Of a stretch of DNA of 64,000 nt, positions 1 through 9,038 are shown piece after piece. Positions within the stretch are counted from its first letter, which is position 1, and each line of letters starts with the position of its first letter. Where the stretch lies: positions 1 through 64,000 of the forward strand of contig NZ_RKMB01000025.1 of NCBI RefSeq assembly GCF_003797765.1, in the 5' to 3' direction. The translations under genes and the position numbers were made by a program. This DNA comes from Ramlibacter sp. WS9. Lineage in GTDB: Bacteria; Pseudomonadota; Gammaproteobacteria; Burkholderiales; Burkholderiaceae_C. The notes beneath the pieces were generated by a model. It ran no database searches and was not told the origin of the DNA. It saw nothing but the letters and a program-made list of their open reading frames with translations.

Positions 1-912
1 GTCGATGGGTGGAGCGCTAGCGGTCGCCACCATCGACGGGATGAGGGCTGCAGCAGGGGTCGTCGCGCGCGGCGCAGTCTGCCGCGCGGGTGCTTGCGGC
101 GCTGCGAAGACGCGTGAAGGCAGTGCAGGGGCAGAAGTCAGCGCAGTCGGCAACGCCGCGACCTGGAGCGATAGCGTTGCGGGCGGATTCGATGCGGGAG
201 GGGCCGGTGGCGCAGCCTGCACGACGAGCTGTTCCTGCGCAGCCGATGCCTTACTAGGCCGCTCTTTCTGGATGAGGCTCTCGCTCTCGTGCTCGCTATT
301 GCTCGCCACCACCAGCGCGAGGACGCCCATGGCGCCCAGTGCGCCGAAGCCTGCCGCGAGGTGCTTGACCAGGACACGAGGCTCGGGCGCGGCGGGTTTG
401 GGCGGGGCGGCATCCGGCGCGCCCGCCGGGGGAGTGGGCCGCGTCGCTACAGTGGGCGTGGGAAAGCGCTCCTCGTACTGGGCGCGCTTTTCAGGCGACC
501 CGAGCGCCTCGTAAGCAAGGTTGATTCGCGTCGCCGCGTCGCTGGGCCACGCCGAACCGGGGCCGCCAGAAAAGTCCGGGTGGACCAGGCGCATCATCAG
601 CCGATAGTGTTCCTTGATGGTTGCTGCATCGCTTGCGCGGGTGACGCCCAGCAGCGTGTAGTGATCGGCCCCAGGAAAGATGACCGCGAAGCGGACGAAG
701 AAAGCGGCGGCCCGCTGGACGGACGCGCCGTGCTCGTCGTCTGCCGACTTGCCCGCGGCAAGCTGGAGGATTGCGCGGATCGAGCCGAAGAGGACGGCGG
801 GTTCCCTGAGCGCGGTGGAATACTTGCCCGGCTGGCGGTGATAGTCCAGCAAAGCCACGGACAAGGGCGATTGCCCGGCTGCCGCGGGCTCAGGCGCAGG
901 CTGCTTGGCCAC
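1..912 (-). CDS. Membrane-anchored J-domain protein, 3' end outside window
   Basis: The frame is open from a GTG at 912 to the window edge (304 codons, no stop), so the gene is partial. The GTG lies three bases after the stop of the tyrosine kinase gene. Residues about 84-150 form a J domain with the diagnostic HPD triad (residues 111-113, in LVHPDFSGG) preceded by a typical helix II. A Pro/Ala-rich linker follows, then one hydrophobic segment near residues 187-208 (GALGAMGVLALVVAS), then a long Ala/Pro/Thr-rich tail. J domains stimulate Hsp70 ATPase activity. The preceding 80 residues match nothing I recognise. Placement as the last visible gene of the polysaccharide operon suggests a role in assembling or regulating the export machinery, but that is inference. 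Confidence 0.8.
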   Translation of the reverse strand, partial: MAKQPAPEPAAAGQSPLSVALLDYHRQPGKYSTALREPAVLFGSIRAILQLAAGKSADDEHGASVQRAAAFFVRFAVIFPGADHYTLLGVTRASDAATIKEHYRLMMRLVHPDFSGGPGSAWPSDAATRINLAYEALGSPEKRAQYEERFPTPTVATRPTPPAGAPDAAPPKPAAPEPRVLVKHLAAGFGALGAMGVLALVVASNSEHESESLIQKERPSKASAAQEQLVVQAAPPAPPASNPPATLSLQVAALPTALTSAPALPSRVFAAPQAPARQTAPRATTPAAALIPSMVATASAPPID

Positions 913-915
913 CGC

Positions 916-3249
916 CTAGCCCTGGGTCGCGCTCTTGGCGGAGCGCCGGCTTTCCCTGGTGGACCCCTTCTCGACCGCACCGTAGCCGTAGTACGACTCG
1001 TAATGCTGATGACTCACGTTGCGCTGAACCTGGGTAAGCACGACGCCTCTCGGAACAAGACCCGCCAGTCGAAGCCGGCGCAGGGCGTCTCGCACCTGCG
1101 ATTTGCGGGTGCTGCCTGCATGCACCACGAACAGGATGTTCTGAATCTGGTTGCCCAGCACGATGGAGTCCGCGATGCCCAGCAGCGGCGGGGCATCCAC
1201 GATCACGTAATGAATGCCGTGGGCAGTGGCCTGGTCGAGTACGGCCGCCAGCTTGGGGCCAAGCAGCAGGTCGACCGGGTTCGGCGGGATCGGCCCGGCC
1301 GTCATGACGGAGAGGAAGGGAACGGTTGTCTGCGTGATCAGGGTGGCGGCGCCATAGTCGCCCGAAAGCAGGTTCGACAGGCCTGATTCATTGGGGATGC
1401 CCAATTGCTTGTGGACCGAAGGATTGCGCATGTCCGCGTCGATCAACAGCACCCTCTGCCCCATCTGCGCAAAGTTGATCGCCAGGGCCAGCGCACTTGT
1501 GCTCTTGCCTTCGTCGCGCGTGGTGCTGGTGATAAGCAGCCTGCGCGGCGCGCCTTCTGACGTTGAGAATTGCAGCGACGTGCGCAAGGAGCGATAGGCT
1601 TCCGCAATCGGCGATCGCGGCTGGGTGTGTACCTCGAATGCGATGGAGGTTTTATCCTGGTCACGTCGCTGACTGATCATCGGCACGATGCCCATCAGCG
1701 CCACACCCAGCGTCCGCTCGATCTCGTCGGGGAACTTGAAGGAGTCGTCCAGATATTCGAGGAGGAAGACCATGCACAGGCCCAACACGAGTCCGACTGC
1801 CAGTCCGAACATGAGGTTGCGCTGCAGATCGGGTTTGTAAGGGAACAACGGCGGTTCAGCGCGATCGACAACCGAAATGTTGTTGGCAGTGATGTCACCG
1901 GAAACACCGATTTGCTTCAGCCGCTGCAGGAGGCCGTCGTACAGCTGGCGATTGGTATCCACCTCGCGCTTGAGCAGGTTCAGGTCAATGCTGCTGTCTT
2001 GCGTGCTAAGCACTTGCTTGCGGGTCTCTCCGAGCTTGCTGCGCAGCAGGCTTTCCTGCCGCTGCGCGGCCTCGTACTGCGACTGCACGGCGGCACTGAC
2101 GGCGGCGATCTCGGCCTTGATCTGCGAGTCGGCTTTGTCGATTTGCCCTTTGAGCTGGACCATCTTGGGAAAGTCCGGCTTGTAAATGCCCAGGTTCTGC
2201 TGGTACTCGATCTCCAGCTTGGCCTTTACTTCCTTGTAGTTCTGGATCGGTTTGCTTTCCATCACCTGCTGGGCGGCGTCGGGGCTGCGTTTGATCTCGG
2301 CGAAGGCGGCTTCGGCCTTGATGCGCTCCTGCTCGGCGCGTGCGAGAGCGGTGGCATAGTCGGTATAGGTTTGGTTGACGACGTTCGTCTTGTCGTCCAG
2401 GGTGAGAATCTGCCGCGTCTGCGCGTACTGATTGAGCTTGCGCTCTGACTCTTCCAGCTTGGCCTTGACCTGTTTGATCTGGTCTTCCAGAAAGGTTTTG
2501 GCATAGGTCGACGCTTCCATGCGCCTTTCCAGGCCCATGGCGATGAAGGCCTGGGCCGTCGCGTTTGCAATCTGCGCGGCGAGTGCTGGGTTGGTGTTGT
2601 CCACGTGCACGCGAACCAGGCGCGAGTTTCGAACGGGTTCGATTGTGAGTGAACCCAAGAAGCCGCCAATGACCCCTTCGCGGCTCAGCACTTCAGAGTC
2701 TGCGTTGGCCGGCATAGTCAACTTGCGGTAGCCGCCCACGATACGGTCGATATAGCCGGTGGACTGCGCCGCAGGCTTTGCATCAGTGGGTTGTCCAACT
2801 TTGGCTGGTGCCGTCGCCTTCGGGCGCTCTAGCCGAAGTTCGTCGACGACCCTTTCGGCCAAAGAGCGGCTGCGCAGCAGCTCATACTGCGTCTTCAGCA
2901 GCGTGAACTCGTCAGAATAAGGCTCCTGGTCCAAGTCATTGTTGAAGTTCACCACGCGCGGAGCACTCTTTTCGATCTGCAGCGTGAGCGTCGAGCGGTA
3001 GACCGGGGTACTCAACAAGGTCCTCACAACGGAGACGGAACCCGCCACAAGGAGCACGGCCAGCAGCGTCCACTTGTGCTTCAGGACGATCCGGAGCAGA
3101 TCGGTCAGCGTCAGTGCACTGCTTGCAGCCTCATCGCCGCCTACGTTGTCGGTTCCGACCTGCAGTTGATACGGCCGATGCAGTGCCATGGCGGTGTTGG
3201 CGCCCCGTTGGGGGCGCTGCAGCGCTGGCGTCAAATGAGGATCGGACAT
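916..3249 (-). CDS. Wzc/EpsB-type polysaccharide co-polymerase with tyrosine autokinase domain
   Basis: A 777-residue fused Wzz plus BY-kinase protein. A first membrane segment lies at about 58-78, followed by a long periplasmic Wzz domain with coiled-coil stretches (about 240-450) and a second membrane segment at about 478-498. The cytoplasmic kinase has Walker A (TRDEGKST, about 578-585), Walker A' (LLIDADMR, about 601) and Walker B (VIVDAPP). The tail carries a tyrosine cluster (HYESYYGYG), the usual autophosphorylation site. Such proteins control chain length and couple to the outer-membrane Wza channel, whose gene lies immediately upstream. Full length for the family, with no missing motif seen. 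Confidence 0.93.
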   Translation of the reverse strand: MSDPHLTPALQRPQRGANTAMALHRPYQLQVGTDNVGGDEAASSALTLTDLLRIVLKHKWTLLAVLLVAGSVSVVRTLLSTPVYRSTLTLQIEKSAPRVVNFNNDLDQEPYSDEFTLLKTQYELLRSRSLAERVVDELRLERPKATAPAKVGQPTDAKPAAQSTGYIDRIVGGYRKLTMPANADSEVLSREGVIGGFLGSLTIEPVRNSRLVRVHVDNTNPALAAQIANATAQAFIAMGLERRMEASTYAKTFLEDQIKQVKAKLEESERKLNQYAQTRQILTLDDKTNVVNQTYTDYATALARAEQERIKAEAAFAEIKRSPDAAQQVMESKPIQNYKEVKAKLEIEYQQNLGIYKPDFPKMVQLKGQIDKADSQIKAEIAAVSAAVQSQYEAAQRQESLLRSKLGETRKQVLSTQDSSIDLNLLKREVDTNRQLYDGLLQRLKQIGVSGDITANNISVVDRAEPPLFPYKPDLQRNLMFGLAVGLVLGLCMVFLLEYLDDSFKFPDEIERTLGVALMGIVPMISQRRDQDKTSIAFEVHTQPRSPIAEAYRSLRTSLQFSTSEGAPRRLLITSTTRDEGKSTSALALAINFAQMGQRVLLIDADMRNPSVHKQLGIPNESGLSNLLSGDYGAATLITQTTVPFLSVMTAGPIPPNPVDLLLGPKLAAVLDQATAHGIHYVIVDAPPLLGIADSIVLGNQIQNILFVVHAGSTRKSQVRDALRRLRLAGLVPRGVVLTQVQRNVSHQHYESYYGYGAVEKGSTRESRRSAKSATQG

Positions 3250-3297
3250 GATTTCAATGGTTGGGCAATCGGGCGGAGGGTGCCCGGAATGCCCCCG

Positions 3298-4065
3298 TTA
3301 GCGGCCAAAGACCGAGAAGGGGTTGATCGAGTCGAGCACGTCGCGGAACACGGAGTCCTTCAGGAGAGCCCGGGTGCTGTCCCGCTGGACGACGATGAGG
3401 TCATCGCCCTTGATCACCGGATCGTCTGCGGTGCCCGAGCGGATCTTGTTGACGTCGTACACCGCCACTTCACGCACGCGCTTTTCGTTCACGCGAAACA
3501 GCATGACCTCAGTTGAGTTCGCGATAGGGCCGAAGCCACCGGCCAGCGCCAACGCGCGCAGCAGCGTGATCTGGCCCGTCAATGGGAATATGCCAGGCTT
3601 GGTGACTGCGCCTTCCACCGTAATGCGCTCGGTGGTGAATTCCTTGATGAAGACGGAGATTTGCGGGTTCTGCAGATACTTCTCGCGATAGCGGTCGGCG
3701 ATGCGCGTTTCAAGTTCTTGCGATGTGGAGCCGGCGACTTGCACCGCGCCGATCAGGGGCAGCGAGATCATGCCGGCCGCGTTGACGCGGACCGTGCGCT
3801 TCATGTTGTCCAAGTCCATGATCTCGATGTCGATCAGGTCATTGGGCCCCACCCGATAGTCTTTGCTCAGGGAGACCAGCGGCGCCGCCAAGGGCGCGCT
3901 GCCTGCGAGCGGCGCTGCGTCGGTGGCAAAGTTCGACTTCGCACCATCCGGCTGCAGCGCGACGATGCGAAGGTCAGGTGACTGGGCAGGCGCCTGCGCG
4001 AAGCAAACGCCGCTGATGGCCAACAGCGCCATCGCCGCAAAGGCATTGATTCGAACAGGTTTCAC
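3298..4065 (-). CDS. Polysaccharide export outer-membrane protein (Wza/GumB-like, SLBB domains)
   Basis: A 255-residue secreted protein with an N-terminal signal peptide (about 1-24, cleavage after CFAQA). The cysteine in that region is not in a good lipobox, so a lipid anchor is doubtful. The polysaccharide export domain starts at YRVGPNDLIDIEIMD. An SLBB domain follows (ITVEGAVTKPGIFPLTG), with LLRALALAGGFGPIANS typical of the family. It is shorter than E. coli Wza (about 380 residues) and resembles the two-domain GumB/EpsA exporters. It sits directly upstream of the Wzc-type kinase, which it should contact in the periplasm to form the export conduit. Confidence 0.9.
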   Translation of the reverse strand: MKPVRINAFAAMALLAISGVCFAQAPAQSPDLRIVALQPDGAKSNFATDAAPLAGSAPLAAPLVSLSKDYRVGPNDLIDIEIMDLDNMKRTVRVNAAGMISLPLIGAVQVAGSTSQELETRIADRYREKYLQNPQISVFIKEFTTERITVEGAVTKPGIFPLTGQITLLRALALAGGFGPIANSTEVMLFRVNEKRVREVAVYDVNKIRSGTADDPVIKGDDLIVVQRDSTRALLKDSVFRDVLDSINPFSVFGR

Positions 4066-4091
4066 TACGGGCCTCTCTGAGACTGGGAAGA

Positions 4092-4880
4092 CTAAGCGGC
4101 GCTACGCGTTGCTGTTTGAAGGCGTGCACCGGGTGTCAAGAATTGCGGCAGCTTTGTCACGTTTTTAAGTAACACGCCCTGGAGCCCCCCCATCCCATTT
4201 TGCCGCAGAGCTGCAAAATCTTCTCGTGACTTTTGCACGATGTTTAGCAACGAACGGTTGCTTATTCCACCGGTGCGCATACGCACCAGGACCTCTGGAA
4301 TGTAAGCGGCATGAACACCCCCGCCCCACAGGATGCGAAGCATGTTCTCGTAGTCTGCGGCAATGCGAAAGCGGGTGTCGAAGCCGCCCATGCGCTCATA
4401 GTGTTCCCGGCGCACGTAGAACGTGGGGTGGGGCGGCATCCAGCCGTGCGTGAGCCGGCTGCGGCGGAACGCCCCTGCGCGCCAATACCGCACTACGCGT
4501 GAAGCGTCGTCCTTGTTGACGTACACCAGGTCGCCGTACACGGCCCCAACAGACGGATCTTCGAACGCCGCGGCAACACGCTCCAGCGCCTGGGGCGTCG
4601 CGTAGCTGTCGTCGGCGTGCATGAATCCCACCACGTCGCCGGTGGCACGGCTGATGCCCTTGTTCAACGCGTCGTAGAGCCCGTTGTCTGGCTCGGATAC
4701 CATCTGGGCTATCGAATGCTTGTGCCGGGCGAGAATGTCCAGGCTTCCGTCGGTGGAGCCGCCATCGATCACCACATGCTCAACGTGCCGCCAGGACTGG
4801 GCGCGCACCGACTGCAGAGCTTCATCCAAGGTGGACGCCCTGTTGAACACGGCAGTGATGACGGAGATGTGTAACGACAT
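4092..4880 (-). CDS. Family 2 glycosyltransferase
   Basis: A 262-residue GT-A fold transferase. The N-terminus ISVITAVFNRASTLDEAL and the block VIDGGSTDGS are the nucleotide-sugar binding signature of GT2. FMHADDSY provides the metal-binding DxD-type acidic residues. I chose the ATG at 4880 because the protein then begins right at the first beta strand and the gene does not overlap its upstream neighbour. A longer frame to 4928 exists but would. No membrane segment is visible. It probably adds one sugar to the lipid-linked repeat unit; donor and acceptor cannot be read from sequence. Confidence 0.88.
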   Translation of the reverse strand: MSLHISVITAVFNRASTLDEALQSVRAQSWRHVEHVVIDGGSTDGSLDILARHKHSIAQMVSEPDNGLYDALNKGISRATGDVVGFMHADDSYATPQALERVAAAFEDPSVGAVYGDLVYVNKDDASRVVRYWRAGAFRRSRLTHGWMPPHPTFYVRREHYERMGGFDTRFRIAADYENMLRILWGGGVHAAYIPEVLVRMRTGGISNRSLLNIVQKSREDFAALRQNGMGGLQGVLLKNVTKLPQFLTPGARLQTATRSAA

Positions 4881-4896
4881 GTGAAAAGTGTGTCGC

Positions 4897-5676
4897 TCAC
4901 ATGATATCCAGCGCAAGCCCTCCTGCATACTCTTTGAGCAGTTTTGTTACAAAGCCCAGCGCAGAAGCGTCAGGAATCCACATTTTTGGCAACAACCTGC
5001 GTGGCGATTCCGACTCAACGTCGGCGGTAGCGGCGATCACCTGCACGCCCGAGCCCGACCAAGCCTTCTCGAAGGTCTTGATCGCGCGGGGCATATGGAT
5101 GGCCGACGTAACCAAAAGAACTCGTTTTGCCCCCAACGACTGGACCAGCGGCAGGCTGTTGGCGGCGTTCTCGCGGGTGTTGCGGCTCAGGCCCTCAATC
5201 CGGATCGCTTGGTGCGGTACCCCCAACACGCCCAGCATCTCGGTGATCGCTTCGGCTTCGACCTGCTCGCCTTCCTGCCCGGGTTGGTTGCCTCCTGCAA
5301 CGACGACCCAAGGGGCTTTTCGAGCCCTGTAGAGCTCGGCCGTGAACCAGACGCGCCCCGCTGAGGGGCCAATGTTGAACGTAGGCCGTTTGGGTGGGCT
5401 GGCGCCAGACAGCGCCCCCCCAAGGACCAGGATGACGTCAGCGGATGGCGAGGCCGCGGCTGTAATCGCTGGATACTTTTGCTCGAGCGGCGCGGCCAGT
5501 GCCAGGGCGACGACCGGCGTGGACGCCATCCAAAGCAGGGCAAAGCCGGAGAGGGCAAGAACGAATGTCCATCGCCGGTGGCGGAGCAGCAAGCAGGCGC
5601 CGGCAGCGATCCATAAGCCGAGCCCCCATGTCAGCGGGGCGAGCAGGTAGCTGGCGATCTTGCTGATTTCGAACAA
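4897..5676 (-). CDS. DUF218/YdcF-family membrane protein (ElyC/SanA type)
   Basis: A 259-residue protein with two N-terminal membrane helices (about 5-25 and 32-52) followed by the DUF218 domain. That domain shows ADVILVLGGAL at its first strand, VVVAGGN, a SRNTRENAANS block and LLVTSAIHMPRA. The family includes ElyC and SanA, linked to envelope integrity; its biochemical activity is not settled. I prefer a TTG start at 5676 because the protein then starts like its relatives (FEISKIASYLLAPLT) and clears the upstream stop. Another TTG at 5736 would overlap that gene by 44 bases. Its position inside a polysaccharide operon fits an undecaprenyl-linked envelope role. Confidence 0.82.
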   Translation of the reverse strand: MFEISKIASYLLAPLTWGLGLWIAAGACLLLRHRRWTFVLALSGFALLWMASTPVVALALAAPLEQKYPAITAAASPSADVILVLGGALSGASPPKRPTFNIGPSAGRVWFTAELYRARKAPWVVVAGGNQPGQEGEQVEAEAITEMLGVLGVPHQAIRIEGLSRNTRENAANSLPLVQSLGAKRVLLVTSAIHMPRAIKTFEKAWSGSGVQVIAATADVESESPRRLLPKMWIPDASALGFVTKLLKEYAGGLALDIM

Positions 5677-5692
5677 TTGCCTCGACCAGCGC

Positions 5693-7465
5693 CTACGCCC
5701 TCGCGCCTGCCGAATCGGCAGGCGTGCGGCGCACAAGCCAGTCTCCCAAAACGAGTACGTCCATCTTCGTGCGCAGGAAGCAATCGAGGGCTTCCTGCGG
5801 CGTGCAGACCACCGGCTCGTTCTCGTTGAACGATGTGTTCAGCACCATCGGTACACCCGTGATGTCGCGGAAGGCCGAGATCAGCTTGTAGTAGCGCCCA
5901 TTGGTTTCCCGGTTGACGGTCTGCAGCCGGCCGGATCCATCCACGTGAGTCACTGCCGGGATCAATGCCCGCTTCTCCGTGCGGATCGGATAGACCTGCA
6001 TCATGAAGGGCACCTCACCATCGAGTTCGAACCATTCGGGCACAGCTTCCTGGAGAACGGAAGGCGCGAACGGTCTGAACGATTCGCGGCGCTTGATCTT
6101 CAGGTTCAGGATGTCCTTCATGTCGGCCCGGCGCGGATCGCCCAGGATCGAACGATTGCCCAAGGCGCGCGGGCCCCACTCCATGCGCCCCTGGAACCAA
6201 CCGATGACTTCGCCGCGCTCGATGGCGGCCGCTGTCTGGCTGACCAGAACTTCTTCATCACGCACGTGAGTAACCGTGCAGCCGGCTTGTGCGATCTCGG
6301 GCGAGCGCTCGGTGACGAGACGCTCCATTGCCTCGCTCCCGTAATGGGGGCCCCAGTAAGCGTGATCGTGCGCGGGGCCGCGCGCACCGCCGAGCTGGTG
6401 CCACACGCAGTAGGCCGCCCCGACAGCGCCGCCTGCATCCCCGGCAGCCGACTGGACATACACACGCTCGAACGGCGTCTTCAACGTGATCTTGCCGTTG
6501 GCGACCGAGTTCATTCCGCAGCCACCGGCGACTGCAACGGCATCCAGCCCGTAACGGGTGTGCAGCGCGTTGAGCAGGTGGAAGAACGCTTCCTCGTACA
6601 TCGCCTGAGCCGATCGGGCCAAGTCCTTGTGGCGCTGCGTCAGCGGTTCATCCGCTACGCGCGAAGGCCCCAGCAGGTCAGTCATTGCCTGGCTGTAGAG
6701 CGTGCCGAAGTCGGGGCTGCCGTCCACCTGTCCGTAGTCGATCTTTTCGCGATGGTGGCGAAAGCAGTCGAGCTTGAGCCGGAAGCTGCCATCAGGCTGC
6801 AACGCCACAAGCTGGCGCATCTGGTCCATGTAGATCGGCTGGCCGTATGGCGCCAATCCCATGACCTTGTACTCGTCCCCATAGTTGGGAAAGCCGATGA
6901 ATTGGGTCACCGCCTGATAGAAGATGCCCAGAGAGTGCGGAAAGAGCACGCGCTCGTCGACCCTGATCGCTGTTCCGTCCCCCACGCCCCAGGCGGCGCT
7001 GGCGAAATCGCCAAAGCCGTCCACTGAGACCACCACCGCCTTGTCGAACGGTGACACGTGGAAGGCCGACGACATGTGTGCGAGGTGGTGTTCGACAGCG
7101 TGAACTTCGCCTGTGAAGGTATCCCCCGGGAATGCCAGCGCCAAGTGCTGCCCTATTCCGATGCGCTCTCGCTTGTTGCGCAAGCGATTCATCACCATCC
7201 CGAAGTCCGGCCGGTTGACGAGCGTGTACGCGATCTTCTTTGCGAGATTGGCCTTGGCGTCCTGGTTGATCGCCACATGATCCACTTGCGCCAGTGAAAT
7301 GCCAGCTTCGGACAGGCAAAAGCGGATGGCCTCGCTGGGAAAGCCGGCCCAGTGCTTGATGCGGCGGAATCGCTCTTCTTCCGCCGCAGCGATCATCACA
7401 CCGTCCTTGACCAGACAGGCCGCCGAATCAGCATGGAATGCGTTGATGCCGAGGATGTAGGTCAT
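5693..7465 (-). CDS. Carbamoyltransferase (NodU/CmcH family)
   Basis: A 590-residue protein covering the whole family. The N-terminal domain has ILGINAFHADSAACLV and AEEERF, an HH-containing metal site (VEHHLAHMSSAF) and VVVSVDGFGD. The C-terminal domain shows GWFQGRMEWGPRALGNRSIL, the block shared by NodU and CmcH. These enzymes transfer a carbamoyl group from carbamoyl phosphate, through a carbamoyl adenylate, to a sugar hydroxyl. Here the acceptor is probably a residue of the exopolysaccharide repeat. The start overlaps the upstream gene's stop by four bases (ATGA). Confidence 0.93.
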   Translation of the reverse strand: MTYILGINAFHADSAACLVKDGVMIAAAEEERFRRIKHWAGFPSEAIRFCLSEAGISLAQVDHVAINQDAKANLAKKIAYTLVNRPDFGMVMNRLRNKRERIGIGQHLALAFPGDTFTGEVHAVEHHLAHMSSAFHVSPFDKAVVVSVDGFGDFASAAWGVGDGTAIRVDERVLFPHSLGIFYQAVTQFIGFPNYGDEYKVMGLAPYGQPIYMDQMRQLVALQPDGSFRLKLDCFRHHREKIDYGQVDGSPDFGTLYSQAMTDLLGPSRVADEPLTQRHKDLARSAQAMYEEAFFHLLNALHTRYGLDAVAVAGGCGMNSVANGKITLKTPFERVYVQSAAGDAGGAVGAAYCVWHQLGGARGPAHDHAYWGPHYGSEAMERLVTERSPEIAQAGCTVTHVRDEEVLVSQTAAAIERGEVIGWFQGRMEWGPRALGNRSILGDPRRADMKDILNLKIKRRESFRPFAPSVLQEAVPEWFELDGEVPFMMQVYPIRTEKRALIPAVTHVDGSGRLQTVNRETNGRYYKLISAFRDITGVPMVLNTSFNENEPVVCTPQEALDCFLRTKMDVLVLGDWLVRRTPADSAGARA

Positions 7466-8250
7466 CTGTTTTTCCGGCGATCCATGCCGGACTCCACGAG
7501 TTTGGCGCTGAGGATGGCCTCAGCGATGCCGCGTTGAAACGCATAGACGAGCCCGCGACGGCCATCCTTCAGGCCCCCGCCTATGGTGAGGCAATAGAGC
7601 GGCACCAGCCAGGGGGTGATCAAAACCATTCGCCGCAAGCGATCGCGCCAACTCAGGCGTGCCCATGGCGTGGACAGAAGCAGTCGGCATTCAAGCGCCG
7701 CATACCGATCCTGCGCTGTCAGCCACGAGGACATGGGCTTTCGGTCGTCATGGAGTGCTCGGGCGGCCAGTGACGAGACGTCGCCCCTGATGTGCACGCG
7801 CTGGGTGTGGCCATCCTGTTCATAACGCGCGTGGGCCCGCCGATACAAGACTGTCACATCGGGATAGAGCGAGCCCGTCAGAGGCTGGCCGTGAATGCAG
7901 TACCTGAAGTTGACGCGATAGCCGCTGACTTCAGGCGCTGTCTCCAGAAGGGCGATCTCATCCACAAGATCGGGCGTCAGCACGTAGTCGGCGTCAAGCG
8001 CCAACACCCACTCGGCCGCCAGGCCGCACTCTGCAATGCCGTAGTTCCACTGGTTTGCATGGTTGTCGAAAGCGCGCATCACAACACGCACATTGGGATA
8101 GCGCGCAGCTATTTCGAGCGTCGAATCGGTGCTGCCGCTATCCAGAACGACAATTTTGGGAAAGCGGTCCAACGCATCCAACGTCCGGGCGAGGTTGGCT
8201 TGCTCGTTCCATGTGAGGATGAGGACGTCGACACGTTCCAGAAAACTCAT
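7462..8250 (-). CDS. Family 2 glycosyltransferase (WaaE/KdtX-like)
   Basis: A 262-residue protein beginning MSFLERVDVLILTWNEQANL. It has KIVVLDSGSTDST for the nucleotide site and VLALDADYVL for the DxD element. The later block (YRVNFRYCIHGQPL, RRAHARYEQDGHTQRV) is typical of the WaaE/KdtX beta-glucosyltransferase branch of GT2. The ATG at 8250 is chosen because the conserved domain starts five residues later and it leaves eight bases to the upstream stop. A longer frame to 8361 would run through the methyltransferase gene. The C-terminus contains one hydrophobic helix (MVLITPWLVPLYCLTIGGG), possibly a membrane contact. Confidence 0.88.
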   Translation of the reverse strand: MSFLERVDVLILTWNEQANLARTLDALDRFPKIVVLDSGSTDSTLEIAARYPNVRVVMRAFDNHANQWNYGIAECGLAAEWVLALDADYVLTPDLVDEIALLETAPEVSGYRVNFRYCIHGQPLTGSLYPDVTVLYRRAHARYEQDGHTQRVHIRGDVSSLAARALHDDRKPMSSWLTAQDRYAALECRLLLSTPWARLSWRDRLRRMVLITPWLVPLYCLTIGGGLKDGRRGLVYAFQRGIAEAILSAKLVESGMDRRKNR

Positions 8251-8258
8251 GGTGACTT

Positions 8259-9038
8259 CTAACGTCTGAGCGCGAGGAGCGAAAAGGTTTCGCGTCCCGC
8301 CGCTTCGAGAGTCTTGCCATCGCGCATGTCGAACCCGAAGCTCTCGAGGAAATCCCAACACTTCGCATCCACATAGCCATCGATGTACACGCCCTTGACT
8401 CTTCCCTCATCGAAGAACATGCGCGCGCCTTCCAATACCGCCATTTCCTGGCCCTCGACGTCGATCTTGATGATAAGGTCACGCTGCGCGAACGCGATGT
8501 TTGCCAACGGCACGATGTCGGCGGCGAATACTTCTTGCGCGATATTGTATTGATTCGAAATATCGGCGCGCGTAGTCACGTGAGACACGGCGCCGCCCAC
8601 GAACTGCACCCGTTCCTGACGCTCCCCAACGCCAACGTTCATCGCGGAAAAGCCATGCAAGTGCGCATTCGCTTCAAGCCGGGTAAACGTATCAGGGTGA
8701 ACTTCAAAAGCGTATACATGAAAGTCTTCATGTATACGCTTGAAGCGGGAAAAAACGATGGAGTACAACCCGACGTTTGCGCCAATGTCCACGAATGCGC
8801 AGTTGTTGGAGATGATATTTGCCAGCGATAACAAAACCGGTGTTTCGTCGCGCAAAGCAGACAGGCGCGCTGATGCCTTCGAGGCACGGAGGTAGCCGTT
8901 TTCCTTTACGCTGTGGACGTGAAAGGTGCTTCCAAGGAGGGTTGCCGACAGCAACCGGTTCCCGTACAGCATGCGGGTGACAAAACGCCGCAGCCTGGGC
9001 TGCTTGATGAAGAACACATCGATGAGCCATTCAATCAT
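8259..9038 (-). CDS. FkbM-family SAM-dependent methyltransferase
   Basis: A 259-residue protein with the FkbM signature: SAM-binding motif I as AFVDIGANVGLYSIVF, the acidic loop YAFEVHP, and the family hallmark LIIKIDVEGQEMAVLEGA. Family members O-methylate sugars and antibiotics, so this one probably methylates a sugar of the repeat unit or caps a chain. It overlaps the upstream glycosyltransferase by four bases. Base composition is clearly lower than in its neighbours (bases 8701-8760 have 23 G/C of 60), hinting at separate ancestry. A strong inverted repeat lies inside the coding region at 8710-8739. Confidence 0.88.
   Translation of the reverse strand: MIEWLIDVFFIKQPRLRRFVTRMLYGNRLLSATLLGSTFHVHSVKENGYLRASKASARLSALRDETPVLLSLANIISNNCAFVDIGANVGLYSIVFSRFKRIHEDFHVYAFEVHPDTFTRLEANAHLHGFSAMNVGVGERQERVQFVGGAVSHVTTRADISNQYNIAQEVFAADIVPLANIAFAQRDLIIKIDVEGQEMAVLEGARMFFDEGRVKGVYIDGYVDAKCWDFLESFGFDMRDGKTLEAAGRETFSLLALRR
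8710..8739. repeat. Perfect 13-bp inverted repeat inside the fkbM gene
   Basis: GCGTATACATGAA at 8710-8722 is followed by a four-base loop (AGTC) and then its exact reverse complement at 8727-8739. With a two-base bulge the pairing extends another six bases outward on each side (CTTCAA / TTGAAG). The hairpin encodes RIHEDFHVYA, so it is constrained by protein as well. Confidence 0.85.

Noticed and set aside
8574..8589. parS-like CACGTG sequence within fkbM
   Set aside because: Only about 11 of 16 positions match, including just the common CACGTG core.
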